DNA of 14,367 nucleotides, from the NCBI RefSeq assembly GCF_938045595.1, contig NZ_CALIBB010000072.1:1-14367 (forward strand). The letters run 5' to 3'. Of this stretch, positions 8,104 through 13,499 are shown one piece after another (position 1 is the stretch's first letter; each line of letters begins with the position of its first letter). Source of the DNA: an uncultured Campylobacter sp. GTDB lineage: Bacteria; Campylobacterota; Campylobacteria; Campylobacterales; Campylobacteraceae. Under the pieces are notes generated by a model. That model was not told the origin of the DNA and did no database searches. It worked only from the letters and a program-made list of their open reading frames with translations. The position numbers and the translations under genes were made by a program.

Positions 8104-8364
8104 TCACAATACATATTTAAAGTGGGCTTTTAGGCGCTCGAAAATTTCGTTTCGATGCAAGTCGCTTTTAACGAAAACGCTTACGTTGAAGCTCATATAT
8201 TTGCCGCCGTTTGAAAAGCGCGAAAAGTCTATTTTGTAATCTTCGTCCTTTAAAATTTCATCGATCTGCTCACGCTTTTGGGTAGTCGCGTCTAGGACTA
8301 CTTTGTATTCCCAAAAGAGTGGATAGTCGATTTTGGGCTTTTCAGCCCCTAATATACACGCCAC
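8104..8364 (-). CDS. DUF493 (YbeD/HP0495-like) family protein
   Basis: An 86-residue protein with the DUF493 pattern: DYPLFWEYKVVLDAT near residues 13-27, then SNGGKYMSFNVSVFVKS (51-67) and an amphipathic C-terminal helix. Structures of this family show a small ferredoxin-like alpha/beta fold resembling a regulatory ACT domain; the function is not settled. The start is GTG (8362-8364), overlapping the end of moaC by 23 nt, with AGGGGGG just upstream. No later Met or GTG would keep the family's conserved start, so the overlap is probably real. The gene is second in the moaC operon. Confidence 0.85.
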   Translation of the reverse strand: MACILGAEKPKIDYPLFWEYKVVLDATTQKREQIDEILKDEDYKIDFSRFSNGGKYMSFNVSVFVKSDLHRNEIFERLKAHFKYVL

Positions 8365-8812
8365 TCTTGCCCCCCTCTTTGCGTTGCAGCACGATGTCGG
8401 TAATCTGCATCGACTTATCTATCGCTTTTAGCATATCGTAAATCGTCAGCAGCCCCACGCTCACGCCCGTTAGCGCCTCCATCTCGACGCCCGTTTTGCC
8501 CGTGATTTTTACAGTTACGAAAAGCTTAAACGCGCATTCGCTCGCAAGCTCCTCAATATCGGTTTTAATCGAAGTAATCGTAAGCGGATGAGTCATGGGT
8601 ATTAGCTCACTCGTCTTTTTAGCGCCCATTATCGCGGCAACGACGGCAGTTTGAAGCACGGGGCCTTTTTTGGCCGTGTTTTGCTTGACGGCGGCAAACG
8701 CCTCCGCGCTCATTCGTATGATGCCGCTAGCAGTGGCTACACGCTCGCTATCGTCCTTAGCGCCGACATCTACCATGCGGGGCATATTGTTTTCGTCGAT
8801 ATGTGAAAGCAT
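8342..8812 (-). CDS. moaC: Cyclic pyranopterin monophosphate synthase MoaC
   Basis: A 156-residue enzyme that, after MoaA, converts the 3',8-cyclo-GTP product to cyclic pyranopterin monophosphate, the first stable intermediate of molybdenum cofactor synthesis. Conserved motifs are all present: MVDVGAK (13-19), the KKGPVL lysine (Lys49), SELIPMTHPL with His75, KTGVEMEALTGVS (106-118), and YDMLKAIDK with Asp126 and Lys129. These match the catalytic Lys51, His77, Asp128 and Lys131 of E. coli MoaC. The ATG has AAGGAA upstream and a separate extended -10 promoter. It is the first gene of a three-gene operon whose other members are not known molybdopterin genes. Confidence 0.96.
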   Translation of the reverse strand: MLSHIDENNMPRMVDVGAKDDSERVATASGIIRMSAEAFAAVKQNTAKKGPVLQTAVVAAIMGAKKTSELIPMTHPLTITSIKTDIEELASECAFKLFVTVKITGKTGVEMEALTGVSVGLLTIYDMLKAIDKSMQITDIVLQRKEGGKSGVYIRG

Positions 8813-8838
8813 AAAATTTCCTTGCAGTTTTTGGCGGG

Positions 8839-8844
8839 ATTATA
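8839..8844 (-). promoter_or_regulatory. Extended -10 promoter of moaC
   Basis: TGCTATAAT on the minus strand is a perfect extended -10 box, with TATAAT at 8839-8844 and a leader of about 20 nt before the moaC ATG. The hexamer 17 nt upstream is the T-run of the preceding terminator, so there is no separate -35 box. Confidence 0.7.
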
Positions 8845-8860
8845 GCAGAATTTCGGGCAT

Positions 8861-8891
8861 AAAAAAAGCCCGAGCTTTTAAACTCGGGCTT
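8861..8891 (-). terminator. Intrinsic terminator of the candidate small RNA
   Basis: AAGCCCGAG and CTCGGGCTT form a perfect 9-bp GC-rich stem (arms 8866-8874 and 8883-8891) with an 8-nt loop. On the minus strand it is followed by seven T residues (8861-8867), the classic intrinsic terminator. On the plus strand no T-run follows, so it works on the minus strand only. Confidence 0.88.
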
Positions 8892-8924
8892 CATACAAAA
8901 AGGAGGTTTTATCTTGTCGGACAA
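8861..8924 (-). ncRNA. Candidate small RNA with an exposed anti-Shine-Dalgarno stretch
   Basis: A self-contained unit on the minus strand: a TATAAT box (8930-8935), a predicted start near 8922-8924, and the terminator at 8861-8891, giving about 60-65 nt. The 5' end can form a small hairpin (TTGTCCGACAA; CTTGT pairs with ACAAG if transcription starts by 8925). The part between the two hairpins is single-stranded and contains ACCUCCUUUUU (8896-8906), whose first eight bases equal the anti-Shine-Dalgarno end of 16S rRNA. Such a stretch could pair with ribosome sites of many mRNAs. No convincing reading frame fits inside. It could instead be a terminated leader of moaC, but moaC has its own promoter downstream. 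The exact 5' end is not known. Confidence 0.6.
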
Positions 8925-8929
8925 GGACG

Positions 8930-8935
8930 ATTATA
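8930..8935 (-). promoter_or_regulatory. -10 box of the candidate small RNA
   Basis: Perfect TATAAT on the minus strand (context GGTAGTATAATCG), about 7 nt before the predicted RNA start. The region upstream is T-rich without a clear -35 box, which is normal for Campylobacter sigma70 promoters. Confidence 0.65.
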
Positions 8936-9429
8936 CTACCTAAACAGTAAATAGAAATAAAATATATCCTTTTTAGGCGAACTCTTTCACGCTTAATTTA
9001 TAGCCGTTTTTAAAATTTTGATGAAATTCGACGATATACTATGGCGCGCTGTGCGGGCATTTGAATGGGCGGTAAAATAAAACGGAGTCAAAGAGCGACT
9101 AAATTTAAAGCGGACGTTAAAGAGCAAAGATAAAATTTAAAGCAGAGTTTGTGGTTATTTTGGCTCAATATGGACGATCAAAAGAGCAGAGCAGGGCGCT
9201 ATGTCGCGGCAGCATAAATAAAATGCTACAAAGAAGCGGCTTAAATTAAACGCCGTCTTGCTCTAAATTTAAGCTCGTTTTGCTTAAACTCAATGCCTCG
9301 TACGCAATGCAGCGCAAATTTAAACCTTCCACGCGAGCGCCGTAGTACGCAGGCACGGATTAAAATAGCGCGCCGTAAATTTAAACATCGCCGCGCAAAA
9401 TCCAGCCTGCGTTTTAAATTTAGCCTCGT
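8936..9429. other. Gap of about 500 bp between the small RNA and the EF-hand protein gene
   Basis: No credible reading frame on either strand. From about 9090 on, the block AAATTTAAA or AAATTTAAG recurs (near 9100, 9136, 9270, 9318, 9378 and 9416), a slightly different flavour from the GGAATTTTA blocks in gaps further left. No clear terminator of the EF-hand gene was found. Confidence 0.45.
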
Positions 9430-9876
9430 TTAAATTTTAAACGTTTTTAGCAGGCTGCCTAAATTTAGCCCCTTATCTTCGCCGTTTGCGTCGCCTCCTA
9501 AAAGATCACCCAAAAAGCTACTTGCGTCGTTGATATCGATTTTGCCGTCGCCGTTTAGGTCGAGCTTGGCGCTTGCGATTTTGCCGATCAGCGCGCTAAA
9601 ATCCACGCCTTTGCTATCGACAGCGTTTGCTTGCACGTCCTCGCCGCCGCCCAAAAGTCCGCCCAGCATCGAGCCTAGCGAGCTAGATCCGCCGCTTTCG
9701 TTTTTGCTTAAAAAATTTGAGCTGATGCCCGCAATTATCGCATTTATCTGATCGTCAGGCAGGTCCACGCCTAGAAATTTTTCGATAAAAGCGACCGGAC
9801 CGCTTTGAAATTCTCTTAAATTTTTATCGTCGCTTTTGAGCGCGGAGACCATATTTACAAGTCCGTTTATGTCCAT
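9430..9876 (-). CDS. Small Gly/Leu-rich protein with one EF-hand/dockerin-type calcium loop
   Basis: A 148-residue protein with three parts. Residues about 18-57 are helical, with a pattern (LREFxSGPVAFIEKFLGVDLPDDQINAII) that resembles the leader-like segment of NHLP/Nif11-type small proteins and of Gly-rich gut-bacterial proteins. Residues 61-80 are a flexible Gly/Ser linker with LGGLLGGG. Residues 106-117 form a textbook EF-hand loop (DLNGDGKIDIND) with ligands Asp106, Asn108, Asp110, Asp114 and Asp117, as in a dockerin half-repeat. A second Gly-rich stretch ends the protein. There is no signal peptide or lipobox. The ATG follows the YegP-like gene's TAA with no gap, and AAGGAGG lies 6 nt upstream inside that gene. 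The function is unknown; calcium binding is inference from the loop. Confidence 0.8.
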   Translation of the reverse strand: MDINGLVNMVSALKSDDKNLREFQSGPVAFIEKFLGVDLPDDQINAIIAGISSNFLSKNESGGSSSLGSMLGGLLGGGEDVQANAVDSKGVDFSALIGKIASAKLDLNGDGKIDINDASSFLGDLLGGDANGEDKGLNLGSLLKTFKI

Positions 9877-10239
9877 TTACGCCTCCTTGATCTTGGCTTT
9901 CGGAGCCTGTTTTACGATAAGCTCTATTACTTTTAGAGCGTCCGCTTTGGCTTCAAAATCTTTGCTAACGGCGATGATCTGTCCGTTACTAGCCGTTAGG
10001 CGGAAGCGAACCTTGTCTGCTTTATCGGTGTAGAGCTCAAATTTCGGATTGTTTAGCTTCTCGCCGCCTGCGATTTGATCCTCGATCTTATTTAGCGCGG
10101 CGTTTTTTGCGACGCTTTCGATGCCGTTTTTGCAAGCGGCCTTGCTCGTGTAAACCTCGGAGGTGCACAGTACGTGCCCGTCATAAAGTAGATCGAATTT
10201 GCAGCCGTCCTTGGCGTCTTTGATTAAAAACTCAGCCAT
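9877..10239 (-). CDS. YegP-like protein with two DUF1508 repeats
   Basis: A 120-residue protein built of two related beta-beta-beta-alpha units, as in E. coli YegP (about 110 residues). The first unit (about 10-50) contains LLYDGHVLCTSEVYTSKAAC followed by GIESVAKNA. The second (about 66-115) contains FELYTDKADKVRFRLTASNG and an equivalent helix. The family's biochemical role is not established. The ATG has AAAGGATG upstream and a TAAAAT box about 30 nt further on. It is the first gene of a two-gene operon with the EF-hand protein and shares a divergent promoter region with the secreted protein to its right. Confidence 0.85.
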   Translation of the reverse strand: MAEFLIKDAKDGCKFDLLYDGHVLCTSEVYTSKAACKNGIESVAKNAALNKIEDQIAGGEKLNNPKFELYTDKADKVRFRLTASNGQIIAVSKDFEAKADALKVIELIVKQAPKAKIKEA

Positions 10240-10268
10240 TTTTCATCCTTTCGTAGAAGATATTCGCT

Positions 10269-10274
10269 ATTTTA
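10269..10274 (-). promoter_or_regulatory. -10 box of the YegP-like operon
   Basis: TAAAAT on the minus strand, context TTCGGCTAAAATAGCG, about 30 nt before the ATG. No -35 box at the usual distance. Confidence 0.5.
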
Positions 10275-10316
10275 GCCGAATTTAATCAATATTCTTAAAA
10301 GGGCGAGAATTTTCGC

Positions 10317-10322
10317 TAAAAT
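10317..10322 (+). promoter_or_regulatory. -10 box of the secreted FixH/YtkA-like gene
   Basis: TAAAAT on the plus strand, context TTTTCGCTAAAATTGCGC, about 31 nt before the ATG. It faces away from the promoter at 10269-10274, and the two boxes are about 43 nt apart, so the promoters may influence each other. Confidence 0.5.
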
Positions 10323-10353
10323 TGCGCACAAATTTCATTTACAAAGGATCATA

Positions 10354-10833
10354 ATGATAAAGGCTCTACGTTTTAGCTTGATTTTCGCCGCTACTTTAGG
10401 ATTTGGCGCGGATGAGAGCGATGCATTATTTAAGGACATAAGGACGCGTCTGGGTTGCAATCTAGCCGCACAGGACTGCGAGACTAACGCGGGCGGGCAG
10501 AAGGCGCTCTTTAGCGTGGCGCGCCATCCGATCGAAGCGGGAGCAAATGAGCTAAAAATAAGCGGAATTTCGCGTGAGCTGAAAAATCCGAGCGTTAAAA
10601 TTTCGGGCGTGAGTATGAATATGGGCAATGCGGAATTCCCGCTAAAGCGCAGCGCAGACGGCTATGAAGCGACGCTTGATGTTGCAGTGTGCACGCACGC
10701 CGTAATGCGCTACAAACTTGAAATTTACGAGGATGGCGAGCCTAGCGGGCTTTTTGTGTATTTTGATCTGCGAAAGCGCGCTACAGATCGAGACCGCGGC
10801 GAAGACACGCACTTGCATCATCACGAGCATTAG
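10354..10833 (+). CDS. Secreted protein with a FixH/YtkA-like region and a His-rich tail
   Basis: A 159-residue protein. Residues 1-19 look like a signal peptide (Lys3/Arg6, hydrophobic core, cleavage after FGA), so the mature protein should be periplasmic. Residues about 78-140 resemble a FixH/YtkA-type beta sandwich: VKISGVSMNMG, then a DGYEATLDV turn and a strand ending in FVYFDLR. Such domains occur in copper- and cytochrome-oxidase-related proteins. Candidate metal ligands are Met88 and Met90, and the tail HLHHHEH (153-159). Cys35, Cys42 and Cys113 are the only cysteines. The gene starts at an ATG with AAAGGA 6 nt upstream. No copper genes lie next to it, so a metal role is inference only; the family match is weak. 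Confidence 0.7.
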   Translation: MIKALRFSLIFAATLGFGADESDALFKDIRTRLGCNLAAQDCETNAGGQKALFSVARHPIEAGANELKISGISRELKNPSVKISGVSMNMGNAEFPLKRSADGYEATLDVAVCTHAVMRYKLEIYEDGEPSGLFVYFDLRKRATDRDRGEDTHLHHHEH

Positions 10834-11227
10834 ACGCATCCCGTTTATGCGCGGGGTAAAATTTGCGCTTTTTCAGACACGACGCTTTAGGGAAACTTGC
10901 ACGTTGATTGTAGAAAATTTTACAAATTTTATAAGGCGCCGCTTGCGATAAATTTTTATGTATCTTTCGAGCGACACGCGTCGTGGGCAGATACGGGTGC
11001 CTAAACGAATACGCGAATAGCCGTAGTGATCTAGGCGCGCTTCATTAGGGCGTTTACAAAAACGCCTTTATAAACGTGCGGCGATTTGCCGTGCATTCGC
11101 CGCATATGTTTCGTAACCACTACCGAGGCGCGTCAAATTTAGTCCTTCGCCGCCTTTAAATTTTAAAATTTTTAAAATTCGCTTGCGTTTCATACGCCTA
11201 ATCTATGCGGAATTTTGAAATTCCTTG
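10834..11227. other. Intergenic gap of about 400 bp
   Basis: No credible gene. It contains a perfect 7-bp hairpin, GGCGTTT-ACAA-AAACGCC (11049-11066), followed by TTTATAA, which could be a weak plus-strand terminator for the secreted-protein gene although it lies about 215 nt after the stop. The palindromic block AATTTTAAAATT sits at 11159-11170. Confidence 0.45.
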
Positions 11228-11233
11228 TATAAT
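11228..11233 (+). promoter_or_regulatory. -10 box of the DUF3737-PLP enzyme operon
   Basis: Perfect TATAAT preceded by CCTTG, about 30 nt before the ATG, giving a leader of roughly 24 nt. There is no -35 match at 17 nt. A TTG-initiated reading frame begins at 11225 across this box, but it is not the real start. Confidence 0.65.
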
Positions 11234-11263
11234 CTGAAGCAAATTTTAAATCTAAGGAAAGCC

Positions 11264-12106
11264 ATGCAAATATTAAAACAAAAGCACTTTAGCGGCGAGC
11301 GCGCGCTGTTTTGCGCAAAGGATCTGCGGATCGAAAATTCCGTCTTCGGCGAGGGCGAGTCGCCGCTAAAACACAGCGCAAATATCGTCGCGCAAAACTG
11401 TAAATTTGAGTGGAAATATCCGTTTTGGTACGCCGAAAATATCCGCGCGCAGGACTGCTTATTCGACGAGGTCGCGCGCGCAGGGATCTGGTATAGCCGC
11501 GGCGTGGTGCTAAAAGACTGCCTCTACGGCGCGCCTAAAGGGCTTCGTCGCGTAAAAGACGCCGCGCTTCAAAACGTAGAATTCCACGACGCGCAGGAGA
11601 CCTTGTGGCACTGCAGCGACGTCACGCTAAAAAATATCACCGCAAAGGGCGCGTATTTCGGGCTTGATTGCGAAAACTTAAGCATCGAAAATCTATCGCT
11701 CTTCGGAGATTACTGCTTCGACGGCTGCAGAAACGTAACGATCAAAAACTCCAAACTCCTATCCAAGGACGCGTTTTGGAACTGCGAAAATATCGTGGTT
11801 GAAGACTGCTTCATCGCGGGCGAGTACTTTGGATGGAATTCCAAAAATGTAACGCTGCGAAACTGCAAGATCGAGAGCCTGCAGGGCTTTTGCTATATGC
11901 AAAATTTGCGCTTGCAAGACTGCGAGCTCATAAATACGACGCTAGCGTTTGAATACAGCGACGTGCATGCCGAGATAAAAGGCGCGATCGATAGCGTCAA
12001 AAATCCGAGCAGCGGGCTGATCCGCGCGGCAAGCATCGGCGAGCTGATCCTAGACGGCGCGACCGATCCGTCCAAAACCGAAATCATCACTGAGCTAAGG
12101 GCGTAA
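11264..12106 (+). CDS. DUF3737 family right-handed beta-helix protein
   Basis: A 280-residue protein made of repeated short strands of the type NVTLKNC, NIVVEDC, NLSIENL and NLRLQDC, spaced by about 20 residues. This is the ladder pattern of a pectate-lyase-like beta helix and matches the DUF3737 family from about residue 1 to 275. Many Cys, Trp and Asn residues recur at the rung ends. No signal peptide is seen, so it is probably cytoplasmic. The ATG at 11264 is chosen because TAAGGAA lies 5-6 nt upstream; the longer frame from 11225 would start inside the promoter. The stop is 1 nt before the PLP enzyme gene. DUF3737 genes are often next to MalY/PatB genes, which suggests a shared, unknown role. 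Confidence 0.85.
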   Translation: MQILKQKHFSGERALFCAKDLRIENSVFGEGESPLKHSANIVAQNCKFEWKYPFWYAENIRAQDCLFDEVARAGIWYSRGVVLKDCLYGAPKGLRRVKDAALQNVEFHDAQETLWHCSDVTLKNITAKGAYFGLDCENLSIENLSLFGDYCFDGCRNVTIKNSKLLSKDAFWNCENIVVEDCFIAGEYFGWNSKNVTLRNCKIESLQGFCYMQNLRLQDCELINTTLAFEYSDVHAEIKGAIDSVKNPSSGLIRAASIGELILDGATDPSKTEIITELRA

Positions 12107-12107
12107 G

Positions 12108-13301
12108 ATGGGACTTTTTGATTTTACCTTCGGCAAGGAGAAATACGACTTCGACAATCTACCGAATCGCCGCGGCACGAAGTCGCTTAAATGGGACGTA
12201 GGCGAGAACGAGCTTCCGATGTGGGTTGCCGATATGGACTTTGCCGTAGCGCCCGAGATTATCGAGGTTCTGCAAAAGCGGCTAAACGAGCGGGTTTTGG
12301 GCTATTCGCTTGTCGATGATGAGTGGCGCAGCGCGTATCAAGGCTGGTGGCTTGCGCGACACGATTATGAAATCCAAAAGGAGTGGCTGATCTACGCAAA
12401 TGGCACGCTGCCTGCGATCGATTCGATCATCCGTAAGCTCACCTCGCCCGCCGAAAATGTGCTACTGATGAGCCCCGTTTATAACTGCTTTTACTACTGC
12501 ATTAAAAACGCTGCCCGCATGCCTATGGAAAATGAGCTTGTCTATGCTAACGGCGATTATAGCATCGATTGGGAAGATTTGGAGGCTAAGCTTGCCGATC
12601 CGCAGACGACGCTTTTTATCCTTTGCAACCCGCACAATCCGGTCGGTCGTACCTTTAGCAGAGACGATCTCGCCCGTATAGGCGAACTGTGCGAGAAGCA
12701 CGGCGTGACGGTGCTTAGCGATGAGGTGCATTGCGATCTGACCGAGCCGGGCGTGCGTTACACGCCATTTGCTGCGGCAAGTAAAATTTGCGAGAGGATC
12801 TCAGCCAGCATAATCGCGCCAACTAAGGCGTTTAACATCGCAGGGCTGCAAAGCGCGGCAGTCTTTGCCGCGGATAAGCGCTTGCGCCATAAAATTTCAA
12901 AGGCGCTAAATTCCGACGACATCGCCGAGCCGAATTTTTTCGGCGTCCAAGGAGCGATCGCCGCATTTACGAAGGGTGCGCCGTGGCTGGACGCGCTACG
13001 CGAATACCTCAGCGAAAATCGCAAATTCGCGGCGGAATTTATCGCCCGCGAGCTTCCACAGGTGCGCGTCGTGCCGCAAGACGCGACCTATCTGATGTGG
13101 CTTGATGCGGGCGCTTACACGCAGGATAGCGCGGAGCTTGCGCGCTTCATCCGCGAAAAAACGGGGCTGTATCTCTCCTGCGGCGCGCAATACGGCAAGG
13201 GCGGCGAGAAATTTTTGCGCCTAAATATCGCGACCTCTAGGGCGCTGCTAAAAGACGGGCTAGGGCGGCTGAAAGAGGCGCTAAAGATTTGCCCGCATTA
13301 A
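12108..13301 (+). CDS. MalY/PatB-type PLP-dependent cystathionine beta-lyase/aminotransferase
   Basis: A 397-residue fold-type I PLP enzyme. The N-terminal NRRGTKSLKWD and LPMWVADMDF (36-45) are diagnostic of the MalY/PatB subfamily. NPHNPVGR (174-181) carries Asn174, SDEVHCD (204-210) carries Asp205 that holds the pyridine nitrogen, APTKAFNIAGLQ (237-248) carries the Schiff-base Lys240, and FLRLNIA carries Arg371 for the substrate carboxylate. Family members cleave C-S bonds (cystathionine or cysteine to pyruvate, ammonia and a thiol), and some act as aminotransferases. The ATG comes 1 nt after the DUF3737 stop with AAGGG upstream, so the two are co-transcribed. The exact substrate cannot be read from sequence. 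Confidence 0.93.
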   Translation: MGLFDFTFGKEKYDFDNLPNRRGTKSLKWDVGENELPMWVADMDFAVAPEIIEVLQKRLNERVLGYSLVDDEWRSAYQGWWLARHDYEIQKEWLIYANGTLPAIDSIIRKLTSPAENVLLMSPVYNCFYYCIKNAARMPMENELVYANGDYSIDWEDLEAKLADPQTTLFILCNPHNPVGRTFSRDDLARIGELCEKHGVTVLSDEVHCDLTEPGVRYTPFAAASKICERISASIIAPTKAFNIAGLQSAAVFAADKRLRHKISKALNSDDIAEPNFFGVQGAIAAFTKGAPWLDALREYLSENRKFAAEFIARELPQVRVVPQDATYLMWLDAGAYTQDSAELARFIREKTGLYLSCGAQYGKGGEKFLRLNIATSRALLKDGLGRLKEALKICPH

Positions 13302-13499
13302 ACGAACTGCGGCGCGGCAAGGACGAAATTTAAAATTTTACAGCGGCCAAATTTAAAGCGACGGAGTAAATTTTTAAAATTTTGCGGCAGGGCGCGAGCT
13401 TTGCACTAAATTTAGCGACGATCAGGCGGCGGTGTGCGAACGTTTAAATTTAGCGCGCGGCATAAAACCGGCGCTTAAATGCGTTACAAAAGGCGGATT

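Noticed and set aside
8093..8107. GTG start five codons upstream for the helical protein of the moaC operon
   Set aside because: The GTG overlaps the previous stop codon and its downstream bases are the AGGAG ribosome site of the ATG at 8090-8092.
8839..8935. Molybdenum-cofactor riboswitch in front of moaC
   Set aside because: The Moco RNA motif is much longer and structurally complex; here moaC has its own promoter downstream of a terminator, leaving only a leader of about 20 nt.
8896..8945. Plus-strand micro-frame: TTG start, 9 codons, with a perfect AAGGAGG 7 nt upstream
   Set aside because: The Shine-Dalgarno is simply the complement of the CCUCC stretch of the minus-strand RNA; no plus-strand promoter is seen, and the minus strand has both a TATAAT box and a matched terminator.
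11225..11263. Longer N-terminus for the DUF3737 protein beginning at a TTG
   Set aside because: It would start on top of the TATAAT box; the ATG at 11264 has TAAGGAA at the right distance.
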